From: an uncultured Bacteroidales bacterium
GTDB lineage: Bacteria > Bacteroidota > Bacteroidia > Bacteroidales > F082
Reading direction: 5' to 3'
Length of the DNA: 5,426 nt
Assembly: GCA_937896895.1 (NCBI GenBank)
Contig: CALBNV010000051.1
Coordinates: forward strand, 1 to 5,426
Shown here: positions 1 to 4,856 of the stretch, piece after piece
How positions within the stretch are numbered: position 1 is the stretch's first letter
Layout: each line of letters starts with the position of its first letter
The notes under the pieces: model-generated
What the model saw: the letters and a program-made list of their open reading frames with translations, nothing else
Databases searched by the model: none
Told to the model about the DNA's origin: nothing
Position numbers and translations under genes: made by a program

Positions 1-1
1 T

Positions 2-832
2 GGTATTGAACGTCCTGTAAATTTTGACATTAAGGATCAGAACGGCAGAGAAGCTGAAATCGTACAGTCCCTTGCAAAGTGGAAGAGATTCGCCCTCAAG
101 AAATATGGATTCAAAGAAGGTGAAGGTCTCTACACAGATATGAACGCTATCCGTAGAGATGAAGAAACAGACAACATCCACTCCATCTACGTTGACCAGT
201 GGGACTGGGAAAAGGTCATCCGTCCCGAGGACAGGAATATAGATTTTCTGAAGCAAACCGTCCGCCGCATCTATGAGGCAATCAAGGTTACCGAGAACAA
301 GCTGTTCGTCGAGTTCCCGCAGATTGTCCCGCAACTCCCGGAAGAAATCCACTTCATCACGTCCCAGGAACTTCTTGACCTCTATCCGGACAAGTCCGCA
401 AAGGAGCGCGAGAACGCCATCACGAAGAAGTTCGGTGCCGTCTTCATCATCGGCATAGGCGATAAACTTTCCAACGGAGAGTCCCACGACGGCCGCGCGG
501 CTGACTACGACGACTGGGCGCTCAACGGCGACCTCCTCGTCTGGGACGATGTCCTCGACCGCGCCCTCGAGCTTTCAAGTATGGGAATCCGCGTCAACGC
601 CGAGTCAATGCTCCGCCAGCTTGCCGCAAAGGGAGAAGAACACAAGAAGTCCCTTTACTACCACAAACGCCTGCTTGCCGGAGAACTTCCTCAGACAATC
701 GGCGGTGGAGTGGGGCAGTCCAGACTCTGTATGTTCCTGCTACGCAAGGCGCATATCGGCGAAATCCAGAGCAGCATCTGGTCAGACGAGATGCGCTCGG
801 CCTGTGAGAATGCCGGCATCCACCTGATGTAG
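2..832 (+). CDS. asnA: Aspartate--ammonia ligase (AsnA), 5'-truncated by window edge
   Basis: Ammonia-dependent asparagine synthetase: makes L-asparagine from aspartate, ammonia and ATP, releasing AMP and pyrophosphate, in the cytoplasm. The frame is already open at base 2 and gives 276 residues up to TAG at 830-832. The family is about 330-345 residues, so roughly 50-70 N-terminal residues lie outside the window. ATG codons inside the window (for example at 140) are internal, because recognisable AsnA sequence precedes them (SLAKWKR, EGEGLYTDM). Further family signatures in order are IYVDQWDWE, the ATP-site region around DGRAADYDDW, LNGDLLVWD, ELSSMGIRV and, near the C-terminus, PQTIGGGVGQSRL; the fold resembles class II aminoacyl-tRNA synthetases. 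It is not the glutamine-dependent AsnB type. The next gene is tRNA-Arg, which has its own promoter, so asnA is probably not co-transcribed with it. The first 250 bp are visibly more AT-rich than the rest. Confidence 0.97.
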   Translation, partial: GIERPVNFDIKDQNGREAEIVQSLAKWKRFALKKYGFKEGEGLYTDMNAIRRDEETDNIHSIYVDQWDWEKVIRPEDRNIDFLKQTVRRIYEAIKVTENKLFVEFPQIVPQLPEEIHFITSQELLDLYPDKSAKERENAITKKFGAVFIIGIGDKLSNGESHDGRAADYDDWALNGDLLVWDDVLDRALELSSMGIRVNAESMLRQLAAKGEEHKKSLYYHKRLLAGELPQTIGGGVGQSRLCMFLLRKAHIGEIQSSIWSDEMRSACENAGIHLM

Positions 833-850
833 TGTATCTCAAAAAATAAC

Positions 851-867
851 TTGGTAATCTTTACCAA
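851..867 (+). terminator. Weak AT-rich hairpin after asnA
   Basis: Seven-base inverted repeat TTGGTAA / TTACCAA with a three-base loop, starting 18 bases after the asnA stop and followed by an AT-rich stretch ending in TTTTT (873-878). The stem has only two G-C pairs, so it is a weak candidate terminator at best. Its position just before the tRNA promoter fits a boundary between two transcription units, but function is inferred. Confidence 0.35.
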
Positions 868-902
868 CTTATATTTTTCGCTTCACTTAGAAAACTTTTT
901 TC

Positions 903-910
903 TATATTTG
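903..910 (+). promoter_or_regulatory. Bacteroidetes-type -7 element of the tRNA-Arg gene
   Basis: TATATTTG is an exact match to TAnnTTTG, the -7 consensus of the primary sigma factor in Bacteroidetes, and lies 22 bases upstream of the mature tRNA. There is no good TTTG at the expected -33 position; only a T-rich stretch (TTTTTCGC, about 874-881) lies nearby. Transcription would start at about 916-918, just at or inside the leader hairpin. Confidence 0.7.
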
Positions 911-914
911 CAGT

Positions 915-926
915 CCGCTTCGGCGG
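915..926 (+). other. UUCG-capped hairpin in the tRNA-Arg 5' leader
   Basis: CCGC-TTCG-GCGG forms a 4-bp G/C stem closed by a UUCG tetraloop, one of the most stable small RNA hairpins. It sits between the -7 element and the tRNA, seven bases before the first tRNA base, so it would be removed by RNase P as the 5' leader. It may protect the primary transcript or hold the leader away from the tRNA fold; this is inference. Confidence 0.6.
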
Positions 927-932
927 GGGAAT

Positions 933-1006
933 GGTTCCGTAGCTCAGCTGGATAGAGCAACAGCCTTCTAAGCTGTGGGTCACGCGTTCGAATCGCGTCG
1001 GAATCA
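933..1006 (+). tRNA. tRNA-Arg (anticodon TCT)
   Basis: A complete 74-nt cloverleaf can be drawn by hand. Acceptor GGTTCCG (933-939) pairs with CGGAATC (999-1005) with one G-U; D-arm GCTC/GAGC (942-945, 955-958); anticodon stem ACAGC/GCTGT (960-964, 972-976) with loop CTTCTAA, giving anticodon TCT at 967-969; variable loop GGGTC; T-arm ACGCG/CGCGT (982-986, 994-998) with loop TTCGAAT; discriminator A1006. It reads AGA and AGG arginine codons. No 3' CCA is encoded (CAT follows), as is usual in Bacteroidetes, so CCA is added by nucleotidyltransferase. I found no second copy of its 3' end in the window, so there is no sign of an integrated element using it as an attachment site. Confidence 0.98.
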
Positions 1007-1017
1007 CATTACTAATT

Positions 1018-1053
1018 GCGCAACTTCTAATAATTAGGGAGTTGCGCTTTTTT
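1018..1053 (+). terminator. Intrinsic terminator of the tRNA-Arg gene
   Basis: A perfect 8-bp stem GCGCAACT (1018-1025) / AGTTGCGC (1040-1047), with a 14-base loop whose inner bases (CTAA/TTAG) can extend the helix, is followed at once by TTTTTT (1048-1053). It begins 12 bases after the tRNA. Form and position are those of a rho-independent terminator for the tRNA transcript. Confidence 0.9.
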
Positions 1054-1126
1054 GCTGATTAGCTGATATTTCTCCATTTCGGCCAAGATTTGGCTGTTTT
1101 CAGGCCGATTAGCTGATATTTCTCCA
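1054..1126. repeat. Pair of 23-bp direct repeats, 50 bp apart
   Basis: Bases 1054-1076 and 1104-1126 match at 22 of 23 positions (a single T/C difference at the third base); the shared core is GATTAGCTGATATTTCTCC and one further A. Exact spacing is 50 bp. Between them lies a small hairpin GCCAA/TTGGC (1083-1094 region). The first copy starts right after the terminator T-tract. Confidence 0.85.
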
Positions 1127-1159
1127 CTAACGCTTAAGCATGTCACCTTCTCGAGACCT

Positions 1160-1236
1160 GGAGCAATAATGCCCCCAAACGCTCCTCCTCCCTCGAAATT
1201 TTTGACAGGAGGAGCATATTATGCCTAAAACGCTCC
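1160..1236. repeat. Pair of 26-bp imperfect repeats with inverted ends, 51 bp apart
   Basis: Bases 1160-1185 and 1211-1236 share the frame GGAGCA-AT-ATGCC---AAACGCTCC with a few internal differences. Each copy starts with GGAGC and ends with GCTCC, so each is itself a short inverted repeat. In addition GCTCCTCCT (1181-1189) and AGGAGGAGC (1207-1215) form a perfect 9-bp stem joining the two copies, with a 17-base loop. Confidence 0.75.
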
Positions 1237-1264
1237 AGATGCAGTCTGAAGATCCCTGAAATTT

Positions 1265-1364
1265 AGCAGATACTATTGAGACATAGCAGATACTCCTGAG
1301 GCACAGTAGATACTCTCGGGACATTACAAATACCATTAAGAAATAGCAGATACTCTTGGGACTG
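1265..1364. repeat. Five-unit tandem repeat, 20-bp period
   Basis: Five contiguous 20-base units at 1265, 1285, 1305, 1325 and 1345. Approximate consensus is AGCAGATACTCTTGGGACAT. Units 1, 2, 3 and 5 share AG-AGATACT at the start; unit 4 (TACAAATACCATTAAGAAAT) is the most diverged. Units abut with no spacer, which excludes a CRISPR array. A period of 20 is not a multiple of three, so it does not make a protein repeat in one frame. The last unit runs into the inverted repeat at 1362. Confidence 0.85.
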
Positions 1365-1445
1365 GTCGCGAAAAAGGCCGAAAACGTGACTACCCCCTCT
1401 TCTCAGCGAGGGGGTAGTCGCAAAAAACGCCAATATTGCGACCAG
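1362..1445. repeat. 84-bp imperfect inverted repeat (long hairpin or cruciform)
   Basis: Outer arms CTGGTCGC (1362-1369) and GCGACCAG (1438-1445) pair perfectly over 8 bp. Inner arms GACTACCCCCTC (1388-1399) and GAGGGGGTAGTC (1408-1419) pair perfectly over 12 bp around an 8-base loop and extend by a G-U and a G-C pair. Between them the two sides are A-rich and mostly unpaired apart from GGC/GCC. It lacks a trailing T-tract on either strand, so it is not a standard intrinsic terminator. It could fold as RNA from either strand, or be the remnant of a small palindromic mobile element. Confidence 0.8.
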
Positions 1446-1470
1446 CCCCCCTTCAAAGAGTAAAGAACAG

Positions 1471-1558
1471 AGGCAAAAGTGCCTTGCCTTCGGCAATTTG
1501 CCGAAGGCAACGAGGAAAAGTGGCCTTACGTTCGGCAATTTGCCGAAGGCAAGTGGCC
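1471..1558. repeat. Duplicated palindromic element, 42-bp period
   Basis: TTCGGCAATTTGCCGAAGGC followed by AA occurs exactly at 1489-1510 and again at 1531-1552, 42 bp apart; both are preceded by a related AGG-AAAAGTG-CCTT segment, so the whole unit of about 42 bp was duplicated. In the first copy the arms TTGCCTTCGGCAA (1484-1496) and TTGCCGAAGGCAA (1498-1510) form a perfect 13-bp palindrome around one central base; in the second the left arm has diverged outside the core. It looks like a REP-like intergenic palindrome, although no transposase is nearby. Confidence 0.85.
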
Positions 1559-1666
1559 AGGACAAAAGTTTGGCGTAAGCGAGCCGCACTCTCGGCCAGG
1601 ATTTCGCCCAATTTCTTAGCAGCTACTCATTTACTAAGGGTGAGGGTGAGAAGGAAAAGGGAGAAG

Positions 1667-1707
1667 GGCCTGGCTGTCGTGCGATCATCGTAAGCCGATA
1701 CCAGGCC
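1667..1707 (-). terminator. Inverted repeat downstream of the esterase-plug operon
   Basis: GGCCTGG (1667-1673) and CCAGGCC (1701-1707) are perfect 7-bp arms; beyond a one-base bulge about five more pairs can form (TGTCG with CGATA, including a G-U). Read on the minus strand it lies about 57 bases beyond the plug stop and is followed by a pyrimidine-rich but not T-rich run. It is a possible operon terminator or 3'-end stabiliser rather than a classical intrinsic terminator. The right arm is also part of a 10-bp palindrome, CCAGGCCTGG (1701-1710). Confidence 0.35.
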
Positions 1708-1763
1708 TGGAATCAGCGCCGACAATATCAATGCCAGCACTTTTTTATTCTCATTCACAGATT

Positions 1764-2228
1764 TTATTTCTGCCTGTTCTGGCGGGCGGCCTTGCGGGCG
1801 GCACGGGCGGCCTCACGCTCGGCCTTAGCCTGCTCGGCAGCACGTTCTTCCATCTCGTGCTGCCCCATCGTCACGATAAGGATGACACCGTTGGCCGATT
1901 CCATCCCACCGTAGAAGCCGGCGGAACCGTCCTTCACAACCTCTACTGACCACACCTCGGCAGGGGTGAGACTGGCCACCTGTGACTCAGCGACCTTGAC
2001 TCCGTCAATCATAAACATAGGGCTGGTCTCACCGGAATTGGTGCCGATGCCACGGATGATGATTGAAGGCGGATTGGTGGAATTGTTGAGAACCACGCCA
2101 GGCTGACGCTGTATCATATCGTAGATACTGGTATAGTTGGAGGACTGCTTGTTCTCCAACTTGGTGTTCTGTGCCGAAGCGGCAAAGCCGGCGGCAAGCA
2201 TTATCGCTATAAAAAGAAGTCTTTTCAT
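1764..2228 (-). CDS. Exported stand-alone TonB-receptor plug-domain protein
   Basis: A 154-residue protein. Residues 1-20 are a classic Sec signal peptide (Lys/Arg start, hydrophobic stretch, cleavage after ASA or SAQ). Residues about 30-120 match the plug domain of SusC/RagA-type outer-membrane receptors: YTSIYDMIQRQPGV (32-45), IIIRG (56-60), MFMIDGV (71-77) and the closing VEVVKDGSAGFYG...ANGVILIVT block (95-120). In a SusC receptor some 700-900 residues of beta-barrel would follow; here there is instead a 34-residue Glu/Ala/Arg/Lys-rich probable helix (about 125-154) and a stop. The protein therefore cannot be a transporter; a periplasmic, possibly regulatory or scaffolding role is inferred. 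The ATG overlaps the upstream esterase stop codon by one base (TAATG), which implies co-transcription and translational coupling. The intact frame and clean stop argue against a recent pseudogene, but an ancient truncation of a receptor gene cannot be excluded. Tail DNA is repetitive (GCGGGCGGC at 1782 and 1794). Confidence 0.85.
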   Translation of the reverse strand: MKRLLFIAIMLAAGFAASAQNTKLENKQSSNYTSIYDMIQRQPGVVLNNSTNPPSIIIRGIGTNSGETSPMFMIDGVKVAESQVASLTPAEVWSVEVVKDGSAGFYGGMESANGVILIVTMGQHEMEERAAEQAKAEREAARAARKAARQNRQK

Positions 2229-2230
2229 TA
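2226..2230 (-). promoter_or_regulatory. TAATG stop-start overlap coupling the two genes
   Basis: On the minus strand the esterase stop TAA and the plug ATG share one A (TAATG). No purine-rich ribosome-binding site stands out before the plug start, so its translation probably depends on ribosomes finishing the esterase. This also fixes the plug start codon. Confidence 0.8.
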
Positions 2231-4495
2231 TTTGAATATCGCTTTTGCTACGAGTTCAACATAGTCGCGGCAGTTCATCCAGGTGTGGCCGCCGCCAGGG
2301 TTATAGAAGGTATGCTCTATTCCCTGCTCTGTGAGGAATGCGTCAAGACCGCGGGAAGCGGAGATGAGGAAGTCCTCGGAACCGGTGCCGAGCCACATCA
2401 GTTTGAGATTCTTCTTCACAGTATCAACAGGCGCATAAGTGCCGTTGGCAAAATTGGCCTTATACTCCTCACCGAAGATTGCAGGAGCCATAGCGCAGAC
2501 ATAGTCGAACTTGTCCGGATTGCCGAGGCCGCAGGCGAGGGTCTGGCGTCCGCCGAGAGAGAATCCGGCAATTGCACGATGCTTCGCATCCTTGTAGACA
2601 TTGTAATTTGACTCGATGAAAGGAATGACCTCGTTGAGAATCTCATTTGTCACGATGTCGGTGCCCATTGCATCATATCTGTCAGCCTTGCCCTGGAGCA
2701 TCATCTCAGGATATGGATTCGCATAAGGCATCACGACGATCATACGCTTCGCAAGACCCTGGGCAATGAGATTGTCGAGGATATTGTTGACGTGGCCCAC
2801 CTTGAACCAGGTCTCGTATGTGTCGGTCATACCGTGAATGAGATACAGGACAGGAAGTTTCTCCTTGCCTGCCGGGTCGTAACCGGCCGGTGTGTAGACG
2901 CACATAGGACGCTCGATGCCCTTGCAGTTCTCCGAGTGATAGAATCTGTATGAAACCTTGCCCTGAGGCACCTTCTGGATATCCTGCACAGTAGGATTCC
3001 CGGCACGGACATCGGCGAGAGAGTACTTGAAGGTCTCGTTAGGGAAGATGTACATATTGCAAGGGTCGGCAATCTTGGTGCCGTCGATTACGAAGGCATA
3101 CGGATAGATGTCCGGAACCTCAGGCTTGACGGTGATCTCCCATATTCCCTTGTCGTTCTTTGCCATAGGCTGGGCCTTGCTGAACATCTGGCAGTCAAGC
3201 TCAACCTTGGCGGCCTGGTCGGCGCGGACGCGGAAGGTGACGCTGCCGTCCCCGTTGTACTGAGGGGAAACGACCGGGGTCGGGAAAAGGCGTGCCATAA
3301 CCTCAGGAGTGAGCTTCTGCTCCTCCTTCTTCTCCTCATCCTTTGCGGCCGCCTGGACAGGCAGAGGGTCGCTGACTGCGTCGATCTTGTCCTGGAAGAG
3401 GAGCCTCATCGACTTGTCGAGGAAATACTTGGCATTCATCCAGGTGTGACCGAACTTGTCGGTGGTGAAGCACTTCACGTTATTGATGCCCTTGGCATCG
3501 AGGAAGTCCATATATTCCTTTGCGTTGCCGTAGAGGAAGTCGTCGGTGCCGACGCCCGTCCAGAAGAGGTGAATCTTCTCATTGGTGTCCTTGGCGTTGT
3601 CATAGACATTTGGCAAGGTGGTGGCAGTAAATGAGCTGTACGAGCAGAGGTAAGAGAACTTGTCGAGGTTCATGAGACCATTCATCAGGCCCTGGTTGCC
3701 ACCACGGGAGAATCCACCGATGGCACGATGGTCACTATCGTTGATGGTGCGGTAATTTTGCTCAATATATGGCATGAGGTCATTGTTGAGGTCTCGGCCG
3801 AAAAGATCTCCTGCCTCCATAAAGTCTGGCTGAGTAGGCATAATCTTAGCAGGATTGCCATATGGCATGACTACAATCATGTCTTTGGCTTGCTGTTTTG
3901 CAATAAGGTTGTCAAGAATATAGTTGACTCTGCCAACCTTATAATACACTTCTTCCGTATCTGTAGTTCCACTGATAAGGTAGAATACTGGATAAGATTT
4001 CGCTTTTTCCTCGTCGTAAGTTGGTGGAGTGTAGACTACTGCATGGTTGAAGCAACCAAGTGTATTGGAATAATAGGTGATATAGTCGACATTTCCATGA
4101 GGAACGTTCTGAATGGCATGGAGTAGGGGTGCAGAAGTGCCGGGGATGTCGAGCAAGGAGTTTTTGAATCCTTCATTCGGGAACCATTGCTGGCTCTTAG
4201 GATCCATAATGCTGACTCCATCGACCACAAAGCAGTATGGATACATGTCAGGATCCGCAGGACCAAGGGTCGCCGTCCAGAGTCCAGTTACAGAATCACG
4301 CTCCATATCATGACGACCTGCAAACTGCACGTCAACCTGCACTTCTTGTGCACGATCATTTCTATAATTAAAAGTTACAGTGCCATCCGCATTGATAATT
4401 GTCGATGCTGGTTCCTGTGTCTGTTCTACTGCAGGTTGGCTCGTGCATGCCATTGTTAGGGTTGTCAATGCTGCAAGAAAAAGAAAATGCTTCAT
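2228..4495 (-). CDS. Tandem esterase lipoprotein: two E-set + esterase-D modules
   Basis: A 755-residue protein predicted to be anchored in the envelope. Residues 1-17 are a lipoprotein signal peptide, MKHFLFLAALTTLTMAC, with Cys17 as the lipidated residue. Two homologous modules follow. Module 1: E-set/Ig-like domain about 31-130, alpha/beta hydrolase (esterase D, PF00756; CE1-like) about 135-370. Module 2: E-set about 405-510, hydrolase about 512-755. A charged linker (KDEEKKEEQK, 385-394) joins them. Nucleophile motifs are GFSRG (Ser263) and GFSLG (Ser646); probable acids are Asp319 (TDDF) and Asp708 (SEDF); histidines are His350 and His737, both in GHTWMN. The halves are closely related: residues 186-215 and 565-594 agree at 23 of 30 positions. 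The oxyanion-loop motif is HG in module 2 (LIHG, 552-555) but SG in module 1 (LISG, 173-176). This architecture occurs in feruloyl and acetyl-xylan esterases of gut Bacteroidetes and, more distantly, in siderophore esterases of the Fes type; the substrate cannot be decided here. The start at 4495 is preferred over an ATG at 4552 because it begins the signal peptide and because the upstream ATG overlaps the promoter. It heads the operon with the plug gene. Confidence 0.9.
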   Translation of the reverse strand: MKHFLFLAALTTLTMACTSQPAVEQTQEPASTIINADGTVTFNYRNDRAQEVQVDVQFAGRHDMERDSVTGLWTATLGPADPDMYPYCFVVDGVSIMDPKSQQWFPNEGFKNSLLDIPGTSAPLLHAIQNVPHGNVDYITYYSNTLGCFNHAVVYTPPTYDEEKAKSYPVFYLISGTTDTEEVYYKVGRVNYILDNLIAKQQAKDMIVVMPYGNPAKIMPTQPDFMEAGDLFGRDLNNDLMPYIEQNYRTINDSDHRAIGGFSRGGNQGLMNGLMNLDKFSYLCSYSSFTATTLPNVYDNAKDTNEKIHLFWTGVGTDDFLYGNAKEYMDFLDAKGINNVKCFTTDKFGHTWMNAKYFLDKSMRLLFQDKIDAVSDPLPVQAAAKDEEKKEEQKLTPEVMARLFPTPVVSPQYNGDGSVTFRVRADQAAKVELDCQMFSKAQPMAKNDKGIWEITVKPEVPDIYPYAFVIDGTKIADPCNMYIFPNETFKYSLADVRAGNPTVQDIQKVPQGKVSYRFYHSENCKGIERPMCVYTPAGYDPAGKEKLPVLYLIHGMTDTYETWFKVGHVNNILDNLIAQGLAKRMIVVMPYANPYPEMMLQGKADRYDAMGTDIVTNEILNEVIPFIESNYNVYKDAKHRAIAGFSLGGRQTLACGLGNPDKFDYVCAMAPAIFGEEYKANFANGTYAPVDTVKKNLKLMWLGTGSEDFLISASRGLDAFLTEQGIEHTFYNPGGGHTWMNCRDYVELVAKAIFK

Positions 4496-4538
4496 TGGAT
4501 CTTTGATTAAGTAATGTTTTTTGGGGGTAATATGGGTG

Positions 4539-4570
4539 CAAAGGTACATCATTTTTTATTTGCTTCCAAA
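4539..4570 (-). promoter_or_regulatory. Bacteroidetes-type promoter of the esterase-plug operon
   Basis: On the minus strand, TTTG (4570-4567) is followed after 20 bases by TACCTTTG (4546-4539), an exact TAnnTTTG -7 element. Transcription would begin near 4530-4534, giving a 5' leader of roughly 35-40 nt to the ATG at 4495. The leader shows no clear Shine-Dalgarno sequence, as is common in this phylum. Because the -7 element lies inside the longer open frame that begins at 4552, it also rules out that start for this transcript. Confidence 0.85.
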
Positions 4571-4856
4571 TTTATAGTTTAGTTTATAGCAAAAATAGAT
4601 AGTTTTCTTGCCTTTTGCTCTTTTTTAGCCCTAAATGCGCATACACATTATTAATATATATAGGGATTTTGCTTTTTATGTAGTTAGATGTTGTTTTTTT
4701 GAATGAATAGGGTGATTACTCTCGGAATCTCTGTCTCTGTAGTGCATTTGCCGATGCTTTTCTGCACAGTTTCGGTGTGTTCTGCTATTTGAATGTGCCA
4801 TAAAAGGCGTGTTTTGTGGTAAAAATGATTATTTTGTCAAATTTCTTGCTTAATAA
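4571..4856. other. AT-rich divergent spacer upstream of the rRNA operon
   Basis: Roughly 285 bp between the divergent esterase and rRNA promoters, rich in A/T runs, for example TTAATATATATAG near 4650. I see no credible gene. The one open frame on the minus strand (4785-4991) runs through the rRNA promoter and leader and has no recognisable features. A small inverted repeat GTGCA/TGCAC (4742-4746, 4763-4767) is present. AT-rich sequence just upstream of the rRNA -33 box could act as an UP-like activating element; this is inference. Confidence 0.6.

Larger units (their letters stand above)
1054..1763. other. Repeat-rich intergenic region between convergent units
   Basis: About 710 bp between the tRNA terminator and the 3' end of the plug gene, with no credible gene. 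Open frames on both strands here (for example 1263-1589 minus and 1436-1693 plus) consist of translated repeats, have no recognisable domain or good start context, and overlap each other. What the region does hold is a chain of unrelated short repeat families: direct repeats 50 bp apart (1054-1126), direct repeats 51 bp apart (1160-1236), a 20-bp tandem array (1265-1364), an 84-bp imperfect inverted repeat (1362-1445), a duplicated palindrome (1471-1558) and an inverted repeat at 1667-1707. The two flanking transcription units point toward each other. No transposase remnant or target-site duplication was seen. Confidence 0.8.

Noticed and set aside
933..1126. tRNA-Arg as the attachment site of an integrated element
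   Set aside because: No second copy of the tRNA 3' end and no integrase is in the window. The repeats beyond the terminator do not match the tRNA.
1265..1364. Possible CRISPR array
   Set aside because: Units are 20 bp and directly adjacent with no unique spacers, and no cas gene is present.
1263..1589. Minus-strand open frame of 108 codons with internal FGKLPxxR repeats
   Set aside because: It is simply the translation of the palindrome duplication, the inverted repeat and the 20-bp array. It has no domain or supported start, and the plus strand is open over much of the same DNA.
1436..1693. Plus-strand open frame of 85 codons, Arg-rich
   Set aside because: Composition and repeats (two AICRRQ segments) come from the DNA palindromes. 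It overlaps the minus-strand frame and has no promoter or recognisable product.
1736..1750. T-run at 1740-1746 as a plus-strand terminator
   Set aside because: No convincing stem ends immediately before it; only four-base arms (CTGG/CCAG) can be drawn.
1764..2228. Plug gene as an obvious recent pseudogene of a SusC receptor
   Set aside because: The sequence after its stop contains no recognisable barrel fragments in any frame, the frame is intact, and the start is coupled to the esterase. An ancient truncation remains possible.
3728..4126. Plus-strand 132-codon frame opposite the esterase gene
   Set aside because: It lies wholly antisense to a coding region with clear catalytic motifs; it is a shadow frame without its own signals.
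4496..4552. 19-residue N-terminal extension of the esterase
   Set aside because: It overlaps the -7 promoter element and would bury the lipoprotein signal peptide.
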